Source: Lachnospiraceae bacterium
Lineage (GTDB): Bacteria; Bacillota; Clostridia; Lachnospirales; Lachnospiraceae
Direction of reading: 5' to 3'
NCBI GenBank assembly: GCA_029224965.1
Contig: JAQXVO010000021.1
Span: 20,726-84,725, forward strand
Length of the DNA stretch: 64,000 bases
The translations under genes were made by a program, and so were the position numbers. This document shows, in pieces, positions 1 through 7,481 of this stretch. The stretch's first letter is position 1. Each line of letters starts with the position of its first letter. Below the pieces are notes generated by a model. That model saw only the letters and a list, made by a program, of their open reading frames with translations. It had not been told where the DNA came from and did not search any database.

Positions 1-224
1 CCGATGCCTCCGCAAAGGAAGAAGGGATAGAAGAAAAGCAGAGGCCAGATTAGCCGAAGCAAAAGGACCGGCAGATCCTTTCCCCTCATTCCCTCCGAAA
101 AAACTGCCAGTGAAAAGGTTATGGCCAGTGCCAGAAGGATCCAGACATTTTTGATCTTCCTTTTCCTGAAATCCGATACCGCTGCCGGAACAAGGAAAAT
201 GTAAACCAGGAAATACGTTTTCAT
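1..224 (-). CDS. Prepilin (type IV leader) peptidase, A24 family, N-terminal part
   Basis: The gene runs off the left edge; only the first 74 codons are visible. They start with ATG at 224, behind a GGAGG ribosome site at 231-235. The protein opens with a membrane helix, then VSDFRKRKIKN, the D-x(n)-I-x-N loop that holds the first catalytic Asp of A24 (TadV/CpaA/PilD C-terminal type) peptidases. A second hydrophobic segment follows, and the visible part ends FFLCGGIG, the beginning of the GxGD motif that carries the second Asp. Such enzymes cleave the leader of type IV or Flp/Tad pilins at the membrane. No long PilD N-terminal domain is present, so a short TadV/CpaA-type enzyme is likely. The second Asp lies outside the window, so activity cannot be judged. 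Confidence 0.72.
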   Translation of the reverse strand, partial: MKTYFLVYIFLVPAAVSDFRKRKIKNVWILLALAITFSLAVFSEGMRGKDLPVLLLRLIWPLLFFYPFFLCGGI

Positions 225-245
225 TTGTTTCCTCCAGTGATCTGC

Positions 246-274
246 ATTATAGAGAGGCGGAGGGAGAAGAGCAA
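246..274 (-). promoter_or_regulatory. Sigma-A-type promoter for the prepilin peptidase gene
   Basis: On the minus strand TTGCTC (-35) is followed after exactly 17 bases by a perfect TATAAT (-10, plus-strand 246-251). It sits about 20 bases upstream of the ATG at 224. Confidence 0.55.
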
Positions 275-428
275 AGTTTTTTCGGGGTAAAAATCTCTTT
301 GTAGAAAATGCTGAATCTGGATTTTCCGGAGGACTTTGTAGAAGATGCATAATTTTTTCAGAACTTTTTCAACAAAAAGATCCGGATTCCTGACAGTTTT
401 CCACAAGAACCGGATCTCTTTCGTGCAT

Positions 429-462
429 AAAAAAAGAAAGCCATTTCTGACTTTCTTTTTTT
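429..462 (-). terminator. Terminator after recR
   Basis: Inverted repeat of A-rich and T-rich arms (AAAGAAAG / CTTTCTTT) with a 10-base loop and T-runs on both sides. It lies just past the recR stop at 485 and can serve the minus-strand dnaX-ybaB-recR operon. Confidence 0.6.
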
Positions 463-484
463 CTTGTCTATTTTTTCGCCAAAG

Positions 485-1084
485 CTAAAGTTCCGTCCGT
501 CCATCGAGAGCCCGGAGCAGGGTGACCTGGTCTATATTTTCCAGATCTCCTCCGACCGGAACGCCGCTTGCAATCCGGGTCACCCGGATTCCGATCGGCT
601 TAACCAGCTTACTGATATACATGGCCGTGGTCTCGCCCTCCAGATTGGAATTGGTTGCGATGATCAGCTCGTCGACCTCCTCCTTCTGAAGGCGGGTCAT
701 CAGCTCCTTCAGGCGGATGTCTTCCGGGCCGATTCCCTGCATGGGCGAAATGGCGCCGTGAAGGACATGGTAGACGCCTTCATATTTCCCTGTTTTCTCA
801 TAGGCAGCCAGATCCCGGGTCTGTTCGACCACCATGATCTGACGGTGATTTCTCTTGGGATTGCTGCAGATCGGACAGATTTCCTGATCTGTCAGAGTAC
901 AGCATTCCTTGCAGTAGTGCACATGATTTCTGGCTTCCGTCAGGGTATGGGAAAGCCGTTCCACATCCTCCTTGGGCAGGTGAAGAATATGAAAGGCCAG
1001 TCTCTGAGCGGATTTCGGACCAATACCGGGCAGGCGTCCCAGCTCCTCGATCAGGGAGCTGATCTCCTTTGAATAATATTCCAT
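485..1084 (-). CDS. recR: Recombination protein RecR
   Basis: Complete 199-residue RecR, the usual family length. It acts with RecF and RecO to load RecA on gapped DNA. Visible in order: the helix-hairpin-helix GIGPKSAQRLAFHIL (about residues 18-34), a four-Cys zinc finger (CKECCTLTDQEICPIC, about 58-73), and a Toprim domain starting MVVEQTRDLAAYEKTGKYEGVYHVL with the GxYHVLxGxISP signature; near the end is TRIASGVPVGGDLE. It is the last gene of the dnaX-ybaB-recR cluster, a very common Firmicutes arrangement, 20 bases after ybaB. The Toprim Glu (VVE) is present. Confidence 0.97.
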   Translation of the reverse strand: MEYYSKEISSLIEELGRLPGIGPKSAQRLAFHILHLPKEDVERLSHTLTEARNHVHYCKECCTLTDQEICPICSNPKRNHRQIMVVEQTRDLAAYEKTGKYEGVYHVLHGAISPMQGIGPEDIRLKELMTRLQKEEVDELIIATNSNLEGETTAMYISKLVKPIGIRVTRIASGVPVGGDLENIDQVTLLRALDGRTEL

Positions 1085-1104
1085 GCTCTGTCTATCGCTC
1101 CGCC

Positions 1105-1443
1105 TTAAAACATACCGCCCATTCCGCCGGTAAACTTGGACATGGCAGCCTGTGACTGCTCATCGACCTTATGCATGGCCTCATTGACTGCTGCCATAAC
1201 CAGGTCTTCCAGAGTTTCCACATCTTCCGGGTCTACGGCTTCCGGATCGATCTTCACCTTGGTCACTTCCCGCTTGCCGGATACTGTGACTTCGATAGCT
1301 CCGCCGCCGGCACTTGCCGTGATTTCCTTGGTCTCAAGGTCCTTCTGTGCCTCTTCCATCTGTCTCTGCATGCGCTGGGCCTGCTTCATCAGATTGTTCA
1401 TGTTTCCGGGCATTCCTCCCGGGAATCCGCCTCTCTTGGACAT
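1105..1443 (-). CDS. YbaB/EbfC family nucleoid-associated protein
   Basis: 112-residue member of the YbaB/EbfC family, small dimeric DNA-binding proteins found between dnaX and recR in most bacteria. It has a Gly/Met/Asn-rich N-terminus (residues 1-20), the helix MKQAQRMQRQMEEAQKDLE, a beta sheet around ITASAGGGAIEVTVSGKREVTKVKIDPE split by conserved glycines, and a final helix ending in a Gly/Met-rich tail. Its start overlaps the dnaX stop (TAATG), so translation is probably coupled. Confidence 0.95.
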   Translation of the reverse strand: MSKRGGFPGGMPGNMNNLMKQAQRMQRQMEEAQKDLETKEITASAGGGAIEVTVSGKREVTKVKIDPEAVDPEDVETLEDLVMAAVNEAMHKVDEQSQAAMSKFTGGMGGMF

Positions 1444-3089
1444 TATTCGTTTCCTCCTTCTTCGGGATTGTCAATTTCTACGTTAATATCTATATCATGC
1501 TCGGATCCGAATTTGCTGATCAGATCCTCATAAGCATCTCGGTTGTCTCTGCCGCTTTCGTTCTTTTCGAAAACAAGCTCTATATTTGCGCCGGCATAAT
1601 CATTGATGATTTCCTGAATTTTCTTCTGATGATCATCCTTTTCCGGCTCGTCGAAAATCCAGCTGGACACAATGGATCCGGAAGGATCCGACGGGTCAAC
1701 CACAAGCTCCAGCTTTCCGTCCGGACTGACCGTCGGCAGAAGCTGCTTCATAAAATTTTTCATGAGGCTGTCCGGTATCCGGTCAACCATGCCGTTCCAG
1801 CCATGGGCCAGACGTTTGACCTCCTCCGGCGTCGCATCCGGAATCATCTGTTTCTTGAAGATTTCCCTGGACCTGGGTCTGCTCTCTCCCTGAGCCTGAT
1901 TGGGACTGCTTTCTGTCGGAGCGAGAACCACACCCTCTTCGACCTGCTTTTCCAGATCGCTGATCCGTTCAACCAGGGAGTCCAGATCCTCTTCCATTTC
2001 CGGCCGGCACATACGGATGACTGCCACCTCCAGAAGAATTCTCTTCTGGGAAGAAAATTTCATCTCATTGGATAGATCAGACAGGATCCGGATATAGCGG
2101 ACCAGAATATGGTCATCGATATTGGCTGCCGTCTCCTTCAGAGCCTCGAAATTCTCTGTGGACATTTCCAGAAGATCTTCCGCATGGTCCATGTTCTTTG
2201 CCAGGAGGAGATTCCTGAGATACCAGACGAAATCATTGACGAACTGGGTCAGCTCCCGGCCTTCATTTACGACGCCCTCAATGGTTTCGATGGCCCCGAT
2301 GGTCTTTTTCGCCAGGATCTCGCCAAGAAGCTTCTGGAAGATTTCATTATCGACGGCTCCGAGGATTTTTAAGACATCGTCATAGGAAATATGACGGTCC
2401 ATGTAAAAGGCGATGCACTCATCGAGGATACTCAGGCCGTCACGCATGGATCCGTCCGCACATTTTGCGATGTAGCGGAGGGCCTTATCGTCAATATCGA
2501 CCTTCTCCTGATCCATGAGTTCCCTCATGCGTCCGGCAATGGTATCGATGGAAATCCGGTGGAAATCATAGCGCTGACAGCGGGAAATGATCGTGATCGG
2601 AACCTTCTGGACCTCTGTGGTGGCCAGAATGAAGATCACGTAGCTGGGCGGCTCCTCCAAGGTTTTCAGCAGTGCATTGAAGGCACCCTGGGAAAGCATA
2701 TGCACCTCATCGATAATATAGACCTTGTATTTTCCTTCTGTGGGAGGATAGGCGACCTCTTCGATAATATCCCGGATATTGTCTACGCCGTTGTTAGAGG
2801 CCGCATCGATCTCAATAACATTGAGAGAGCTTCCGTCCAGGATATGCTGACAGGTCGGGCAGTCATTGCAGGGACTGCCGTCCTCCAGAGGATGCTCGCA
2901 GTTGACCGCCCGGGCCAGGATCTTGGCCACGGTGGTCTTACCGGTTCCTCTGGTCCCCGTAAAAAGGTAGGCATGGCCGATCCTTCCGGTCCGGACCTGA
3001 TTCTTCAGGGCAGTAATAATGTGATCCTGCCCTTTTACGTCCTGAAATTCCCGGGGACGGAATTTCCGGTATAATGCCATATATGACAT
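1443..3089 (-). CDS. dnaX: DNA polymerase III subunits gamma/tau
   Basis: Clamp-loader ATPase and organiser of the replisome, 548 residues. I start it at the ATG at 3089 (MSYMALYRKFRP, the family's usual opening) because GGAG lies 7 bases upstream; a TTG 12 bases earlier would leave no spacing. Visible: Walker A GTRGTGKTT, a zinc-binding Cys cluster with CNDCPTC, Walker B-like IIDEVHMLS, sensor motif LATTEVQKVP, and SRCQRYDF. The C-terminal third (from about residue 370) is charged and tau-like. No obvious slippery A-run for making gamma was seen. It is the middle of a four-gene minus-strand operon. Confidence 0.96.
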   Translation of the reverse strand: MSYMALYRKFRPREFQDVKGQDHIITALKNQVRTGRIGHAYLFTGTRGTGKTTVAKILARAVNCEHPLEDGSPCNDCPTCQHILDGSSLNVIEIDAASNNGVDNIRDIIEEVAYPPTEGKYKVYIIDEVHMLSQGAFNALLKTLEEPPSYVIFILATTEVQKVPITIISRCQRYDFHRISIDTIAGRMRELMDQEKVDIDDKALRYIAKCADGSMRDGLSILDECIAFYMDRHISYDDVLKILGAVDNEIFQKLLGEILAKKTIGAIETIEGVVNEGRELTQFVNDFVWYLRNLLLAKNMDHAEDLLEMSTENFEALKETAANIDDHILVRYIRILSDLSNEMKFSSQKRILLEVAVIRMCRPEMEEDLDSLVERISDLEKQVEEGVVLAPTESSPNQAQGESRPRSREIFKKQMIPDATPEEVKRLAHGWNGMVDRIPDSLMKNFMKQLLPTVSPDGKLELVVDPSDPSGSIVSSWIFDEPEKDDHQKKIQEIINDYAGANIELVFEKNESGRDNRDAYEDLISKFGSEHDIDINVEIDNPEEGGNE

Positions 3090-3112
3090 AGATTGCTCCA
3101 ATCTTTCAGCAG

Positions 3113-4342
3113 TTAAGTTCTGAATACCCCGTATTCACAGCCAAGATGGTCTGCAGTCATGTCATCCACAAGTTCCCATTCCCATTTATTCTTCAGGCTG
3201 ACCTTTTTCTTAAAGAGCTTCAGCTCAGCATGACCGGTTCCGCCGCACCAGAGATTCTTATGACGGAAGGATCCGTCCGGGGCCTCATAACGATTCTTAA
3301 TCATTTCACTCTTCTGGCAGACAGCATGAATCTCGAATTTGGCCAGAGGGGTCTCCTGCTCGATATACCAGTGGATCTCCTTCTTGTTTTCCTTGACCTT
3401 CATCTTGTTCTTGGTCAGAGTCCAGAACTTGGAAAAGTTGAACTCATAAGGCGTGCCTTCGTACCAGAGCGCACTTAAGACCGTATCCTTGATCTCATGG
3501 TTTCCGACTCTGGGGCAGCCGCCTCCGATATCAAAGACGGTATCCGCAAGCTTCTTGCCGCTGACCTTGCTTGTAATGTCATTGGAAGACAGCCAGATCC
3601 AGGGGCTGGTGAAATCAGAGCCCCAGTTCTTGTCCGCATAGCCGAAGCATCCTTCCGGTGTCACCTGGTACTCGGTTCCGTTGAAATATACTTGGCCCGA
3701 ATATTCGGTCTTCATTCCTTCCGCATGCCAGAACATCTGGAAGGCATCCAGATCTCTCAGCATCCGTCCGGTTCCGTATCCGACATTGAAGGCCGTCTTC
3801 TTCTCAATCTTCAGATCCCAGACCATGGACCCGGCATCCGACAGATATTCCGGATGGCTTTCGGCTTCCTCTTTCGTAAGCTCTACCCGTCCCAGGGTCC
3901 GTGTCTCTGACAGGAAACAGTTGTCCGCACTGATCAGAAAGGGGGCATCCTCCTTGACATTGACCTCATCCCAGCCGAAGAAACGATGGATCTGGCAGGC
4001 ATCCTTTCCCCAGCTTCCGACCTTGATCATAAGATAGGAAGGCTTCTTGCCGCTTTCCTGGTTGGCAGGGAGCTGACCGAAGACCGGTGCCGGTCCGCCA
4101 AGCTCGGGGTTGATGGTGAAAAACTCAATGAAGAAGCTTCGTTCCTCTCCGGTATACTTGTTTTTCCCGGTGAAGCTGTGCCACCACCAGTCATAGCCTT
4201 TGGATGCCAGAGGACCCTTCAGCATGAAGGCATCACGCTCCGGATCCTGGCGGTTGAAGGCGCGCTCTGTATTGTCAGAAGCCGGCTTTTTTATAATATT
4301 GGGAAGTTCTATATTCGGCAATGAAATATTCTTAAGTTCCAT
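3113..4342 (-). CDS. Tocopherol-cyclase-like / lipocalin-fold protein
   Basis: 409 residues. After a variable N-terminus with NISLPNIELPNIIKK comes FMLKGPLASKGYDWWWHSFTG, then RSFFIEFFTINPELGG, SYLMIKVGSWGKDACQIHRFF, FNVGYGTGRMLRD, FWHAEGMKTEYSGQV, GYADKNWGSDFTSPWIWLSS and ending GTGHAEL...DHLGCEYGVF. This Trp/His/Gly pattern matches a family found in Clostridia and usually named tocopherol cyclase family by similarity to plant VTE1 and CrtC/AttH-like beta-barrel proteins; a role in tocopherol making is very unlikely here. It is the first gene before dnaX (24-base gap) and has its own promoter. True substrate unknown. No signal peptide, so probably cytoplasmic. Confidence 0.7.
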   Translation of the reverse strand: MELKNISLPNIELPNIIKKPASDNTERAFNRQDPERDAFMLKGPLASKGYDWWWHSFTGKNKYTGEERSFFIEFFTINPELGGPAPVFGQLPANQESGKKPSYLMIKVGSWGKDACQIHRFFGWDEVNVKEDAPFLISADNCFLSETRTLGRVELTKEEAESHPEYLSDAGSMVWDLKIEKKTAFNVGYGTGRMLRDLDAFQMFWHAEGMKTEYSGQVYFNGTEYQVTPEGCFGYADKNWGSDFTSPWIWLSSNDITSKVSGKKLADTVFDIGGGCPRVGNHEIKDTVLSALWYEGTPYEFNFSKFWTLTKNKMKVKENKKEIHWYIEQETPLAKFEIHAVCQKSEMIKNRYEAPDGSFRHKNLWCGGTGHAELKLFKKKVSLKNKWEWELVDDMTADHLGCEYGVFRT

Positions 4343-4369
4343 ATCAGCCTCCGGAATGCTTTTTCAGAT

Positions 4370-4397
4370 ATTATACCACGAACAGCCTTTCTTCCAA
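4370..4397 (-). promoter_or_regulatory. Promoter for the tocopherol-cyclase-like/dnaX/ybaB/recR operon
   Basis: Minus strand: TTGGAA, 16 bases, TATAAT, with TG one base before the -10 (extended -10). The start codon at 4342 is 28 bases from the -10. It is back to back with the promoter at 4405-4433. Confidence 0.6.
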
Positions 4398-4404
4398 ATC
4401 CTTC

Positions 4405-4433
4405 TTGCGAAAATTATTTGAATAGAGTAATAT
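4405..4433 (+). promoter_or_regulatory. Promoter for tRNA-Ser(CGA)
   Basis: TTGCGA, 17-base spacer, TAATAT. The tRNA starts 39 bases after the -10. Only 7 bases separate its -35 from that of the divergent dnaX operon promoter. Confidence 0.6.
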
Positions 4434-4472
4434 CAATAAGTGCCTTTCCTACAGCCTGTAGAAAGGCGGAAT

Positions 4473-4560
4473 GGAGATGTACTCAAGAGGTTCAAGAGGA
4501 GGCACTCGAAATGCTTTAGGCCGGGCGACTGGTGCGTGGGTTCGAATCCCACCGTCTCCG
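4473..4560 (+). tRNA. tRNA-Ser (anticodon CGA)
   Basis: 88-nt class II tRNA. The acceptor arms GGAGATG / CGTCTCC pair fully with one G-T, discriminator G at 4560. The anticodon stem-loop AGGCA-CTCGAAA-TGCTT gives CGA (serine UCG). It has a long variable arm and the T-arm GTGGGTTCGAATCCCAC. CCA is not encoded. Confidence 0.95.
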
Positions 4561-4568
4561 TTTTATGG

Positions 4569-4599
4569 GATGCTGTGAACAGAGTTCACAGCATCTTTT
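4569..4599 (+). terminator. Terminator after tRNA-Ser(CGA)
   Basis: 12-bp perfect stem GATGCTGTGAAC / GTTCACAGCATC with a 3-base loop, followed by TTTT. It separates the tRNA from greA, so greA needs read-through or another promoter. Confidence 0.75.
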
Positions 4600-4618
4600 C
4601 ATTTGAGAAAAATGTACC

Positions 4619-4715
4619 CCATACCGACAGGCTCTGTGAAATATAAGGCATGGAAGCATATGAAAGTAAACTTCCTTCCATACCGACAGACTCTGTGAAA
4701 TACAGGGTATGGAAG
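4619..4715 (+). repeat. Two tandem imperfect repeats (59-base offset) in the greA leader
   Basis: The 37-38-base unit starting CCATACCGACAG at 4619 recurs at 4678 with only a few changes. Each copy is bounded by CCATACC and GGTATGG (GGCATGG in copy 1) and so can fold into its own hairpin, with an inner ACAGACTCTGT palindrome. The pair sits between the tRNA terminator and the greA ribosome site at 4734. Confidence 0.7.
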
Positions 4716-4745
4716 AGAAGAATCCTGCAGAAAAGAGGTTATATC

Positions 4746-5252
4746 ATGGCCAGTCGTCAGAAGCTTACCGAATCCGATGTCAAGAAAATCCAGGACGAAA
4801 TCCGTGACCGAAAGGTCAATATCCGACACCAGATTCTTGAGGAAGTAAAGGAAGCTCGGGCCCAGGGAGACTATTCCGAGAACTACGAGCTCTATGCAGC
4901 AAAGCGGGCAAAGAATCAGAATGAATCCCGGATCCGCTATCTGGAGAATATCCTGAAAAATGCCATCGTCATCAGCGACGCCAGTAAAGCAGATGAGGTC
5001 GGCATGAACAATCTTGTCACCGTCTATTTCCCGGAAGACGATGAAGAAGAGACCTACAAGATCACCACATCCATCCGGAGCAATTCCATGGAGAACCGTC
5101 TGGATATGGAATCCCCTCTGGGCAAGGCCCTGCTTCACCACAAGGTCGGCGACCGTGTCCATGTGACGGTCAGCCCCGATGTCTCCTATGATGTTGAGAT
5201 CCGTAAGATTGACAATAGTGCGGGCGGAGACGACGATATCCAGACTTTCTAA
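4746..5252 (+). CDS. greA: Transcription elongation factor GreA
   Basis: 168-residue Gre factor, which stimulates RNA cleavage in backtracked RNA polymerase. The start at 4746 (MASRQKLTESDVKKIQDE) is preferred to an upstream in-frame ATG at 4650, because AGAGG lies 7 bases before it and the upstream codons run through the leader repeats. The N-terminal coiled coil (about 5-80) carries the tip motif EEVKEARAQGDYSENYE with the acidic D and E residues; the C-terminal FKBP-like domain contains SPLGKALLHHKVGDRVHV. The linker PEDDEEET is unusually acidic. It is a single gene on the plus strand, against the local replication direction. Confidence 0.92.
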   Translation: MASRQKLTESDVKKIQDEIRDRKVNIRHQILEEVKEARAQGDYSENYELYAAKRAKNQNESRIRYLENILKNAIVISDASKADEVGMNNLVTVYFPEDDEEETYKITTSIRSNSMENRLDMESPLGKALLHHKVGDRVHVTVSPDVSYDVEIRKIDNSAGGDDDIQTF

Positions 5253-5311
5253 GACACTCTATTCCTGGTTCGGACAGATGTTTTCTTCTGTCCAATAAAT
5301 TCATCCGATAC

Positions 5312-5341
5312 AAAAAAGGACGGCCGCAAGCCGTCCTTTTT
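5312..5341. terminator. Bidirectional terminator between greA and the dCMP deaminase gene
   Basis: Stem AAAAGGACGGC / GCCGTCCTTTT with loop CGCAA and A- and T-runs on both sides, lying between two convergent genes. Confidence 0.85.
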
Positions 5342-5354
5342 ATATCCAATCCAT

Positions 5355-5846
5355 TCAGACCCGGAAGGAAATGATCCGTCCGGTCGCCTCATATTTCCGA
5401 TAATGAACGCCTGCTGCCGAAAGCATCCGCTTGGATGCGATCACAGATGGCGTTTTTTCATATTTGTCATCCGCATAGATGAGTTCCTTGATCCCGGCCT
5501 GGATGATGGCCTTGGCACACTCATTGCAGGGGAAAAGGGTGACATAGAGCTTACTTCCCTCGAGCGACCCGCCCCGGTAATTTAGGATGGCATTGAGCTC
5601 ACTGTGTGTCACATAAAGATACTTGTTTTCCAGAGGATCGCCCTCTCTGGCCCAGGGGAAGACATCATCCGAGCATCCCTTGGGGAAACCATTGTAACCC
5701 ATGGACAGAATCTTGTTGTCCGGACTCACAATGCAGCAGCCCACCTGGGAATGGGGATCCTTGGAGCGCATGCCGGACAGATAGGCCACACCCATAAAAT
5801 ACTCGTCCCAGGAAATATAGTCCCTTCTTTTATCACTCATCGGCAC
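5355..5846 (-). CDS. Deoxycytidylate (dCMP) deaminase family protein
   Basis: 163 residues. The zinc-dependent cytidine deaminase fold is clear: HSELNAIL (zinc His and proton-shuttle Glu, near residue 81) and PCNECAKAIIQ (two zinc Cys, near residue 107). N-terminal WDEYFMGVAYLSGMRSKDP and GYNGFPKGCSDD are typical of dCMP deaminase/ComEB rather than tRNA or guanine deaminases. It makes dUMP for dTMP synthesis. Its start overlaps the end of the phosphatase gene by 14 bases, so it ends a sua5-phosphatase-deaminase operon, an order seen in related Clostridia. Confidence 0.9.
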   Translation of the reverse strand: MPMSDKRRDYISWDEYFMGVAYLSGMRSKDPHSQVGCCIVSPDNKILSMGYNGFPKGCSDDVFPWAREGDPLENKYLYVTHSELNAILNYRGGSLEGSKLYVTLFPCNECAKAIIQAGIKELIYADDKYEKTPSVIASKRMLSAAGVHYRKYEATGRIISFRV

Positions 5847-6306
5847 CCTCCTTATCCTTGGTCTGAAGTTTTTCAGCCAGCTTCCGGGTTGTCTCCTTTA
5901 AGGTCTCATAGCAGAGGCCGTAGGTCGGAAGCGGAGCTCCATAAGGATTCATGGTTTCCAGCTCCTCACCCACATAGTAGGCCAGGACAAAGGTATTATC
6001 CTCCGTTGCAGAGGCATACTGCTTTAAGACCTGCTCTCTCTGCTTTTCCGACATGGTAAAAATCAGAGTCTTATCCGTGATTTCCTCATTTTTCAGTTCC
6101 CTGGATTCGAATCCGTCCACCGTAATTCCGTCGGAAGCCATGACAGCTTCGGCCTTCTGGTTCATAGGCTCCGGAAACTGAACGGTATATCCTCGGGTCA
6201 AGACCTCAATCGGGCTGTCCTTGAGCCAGCGCTTCAGAAGCTCGGCCGCCATAGGTGCCCTGGCGGTTCCGTTTCCCGTGCAAATCACAACTCTTCGAAC
6301 TAACAT
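5833..6306 (-). CDS. Low-molecular-weight phosphatase-like protein with altered P-loop
   Basis: 157 residues beginning MLVRRVVICTGNGTARAPMAAELLKRW. The family loop is CX5R(S/T) (for example CTGNTCRS); here Cys and Arg are six residues apart (C-T-G-N-G-T-A-R), so one residue is inserted. Later parts fit the fold: FPEPMNQKAEAVMASDGI, TLIFTMSEKQREQVL (place of the usual ...VMxxxH) and ETMNPYG. The usual C-terminal DPF/DPY acid motif is not obvious; NPYGAPLPTYG takes its position. It lies 3 bases after sua5. It may be a protein-Tyr/Arg phosphatase with changed chemistry or a binding protein; activity is uncertain. Confidence 0.75.
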   Translation of the reverse strand: MLVRRVVICTGNGTARAPMAAELLKRWLKDSPIEVLTRGYTVQFPEPMNQKAEAVMASDGITVDGFESRELKNEEITDKTLIFTMSEKQREQVLKQYASATEDNTFVLAYYVGEELETMNPYGAPLPTYGLCYETLKETTRKLAEKLQTKDKEGADE

Positions 6307-6309
6307 AGA

Positions 6310-7377
6310 TTAATCCTCATGGGGTGCACGAATAACCTCGTGACCTGCCGCCTTTAAAAGACGATTCATAATAGCATTCCCGATCTTGGGGGTTTCAAAG
6401 CTTTCGGTATACATTTTCTGAGTGCCCAGTTCATCAAATTCCCGCAGAATGGCATAGAGATTATGGGCGATCGAATATTCATCTGTCCGGGTCCCAATCG
6501 TAAGAATGTGGTCGCAGTGATAGAGTTCCCGATCCTCCTTGGTTGCAATGACGCCGACCTTCAGGCCCTTTCCCTGATCCTCCTCGACCCTGCGGTTGAT
6601 TTCACGGATCACATCCTCGGGTTTTCCTTCTACAATGGCCAGGTCTCCCTTGGGTGCATAATGCTTGTAACGCATTCCCGGCGCCTTGGGACGGATGTTC
6701 TTGTTGGCATTGGCATCCAGAATTCCCGGATCGATGCGGACAGGACCCACAACCTTTTCCAGCATTTCTTTATTAATGTAGCCCGGTCTTAAGATGGTCG
6801 GCACGTCCTCCGACAGATCTACAATTGTGGATTCCAGACCGATATCTACTGCTCCGCCATCAATAATGCAGTCAATTTTTCCGGAAAGGTCCTCTGCCAC
6901 ATGCTCAGCCAGGGTTGGACTGGGACGGCCGGAGGTATTTGCGCTCGGTGCAGCAATCTTCACATTGGATTCCTTAAGAAAGAGACGGGCAACCGGATGA
7001 CTCGGCATACGGATTGCAACCGTATTCAGTCCCCCGGTTGTTTCCAGGGGAATCCGGTCATTCTTCGGAAGAATCATGGTCAGAGGTCCCGGCCAGAAAG
7101 CATCGGCCAGCTTCCGTGCTGCCTCCGGCACCTCGGAAACAATCTCCTCCAGCTGAGAGAAATCCCAGATATGTACGATCAGAGGATTGTCGGAGGGTCT
7201 GCCCTTGGCGGCATAGATTTTCTTCGATGCCTCCGGATTCTCCGCATCCCCGCCCAGACCATAGACCGTTTCCGTCGGGAAGGCTACCAGACCTCCCTTC
7301 TGAATCATTTCCACGGCCGGCTTCAAAGCCTCTGCACTCGGGTTTTCCTTATCAACTTTAATCATCAGTGTTTCCAT
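6310..7377 (-). CDS. L-threonylcarbamoyladenylate synthase (Sua5 type)
   Basis: 355 residues: the long Sua5 form with YrdC domain (about 10-210) and C-terminal Sua5 domain (about 230-350). It makes threonylcarbamoyl-AMP, the first step of tRNA t6A. Seen: GGLVAFPTETVYGLGGDAEN, KGRPSDNPLIVHI, FWPGPLTMIL, PSHPVARLFL, PSANTSGRPSPT, DGGAVDIGLESTIVDL and the linker RPKAPGMRYKHYAPKG typical of Sua5. Either of two nearby ATGs (7377 or 7362) could start it; GAGG 7 bases before 7377 favours the first. It heads a three-gene minus-strand operon. Confidence 0.95.
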   Translation of the reverse strand: METLMIKVDKENPSAEALKPAVEMIQKGGLVAFPTETVYGLGGDAENPEASKKIYAAKGRPSDNPLIVHIWDFSQLEEIVSEVPEAARKLADAFWPGPLTMILPKNDRIPLETTGGLNTVAIRMPSHPVARLFLKESNVKIAAPSANTSGRPSPTLAEHVAEDLSGKIDCIIDGGAVDIGLESTIVDLSEDVPTILRPGYINKEMLEKVVGPVRIDPGILDANANKNIRPKAPGMRYKHYAPKGDLAIVEGKPEDVIREINRRVEEDQGKGLKVGVIATKEDRELYHCDHILTIGTRTDEYSIAHNLYAILREFDELGTQKMYTESFETPKIGNAIMNRLLKAAGHEVIRAPHED

Positions 7378-7481
7378 GATTTATCCTCTGCTTTATTACC
7401 ATCATTCGATCACGACAGCCGCATTCCTGTTTTTTCGTTGTCGGATCCTGCGTCTCTGATCGTTTTCCAATTTTCAAATAA

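Noticed and set aside
221..406. 61-codon minus-strand frame ahead of the prepilin peptidase
   Set aside because: It overlaps the promoter and the peptidase start, has no ribosome site and no protein-like motif.
3102..3112. SRP RNA gene (ffs), which sits upstream of dnaX in some Firmicutes
   Set aside because: Only 11 bases lie ahead of the dnaX region before the next gene, and no GGAA-tetraloop hairpin was found near it.
4650..4745. Longer start for greA
   Set aside because: The added codons run through the leader repeats and lack a ribosome site; MASRQKLTESD matches the family start.
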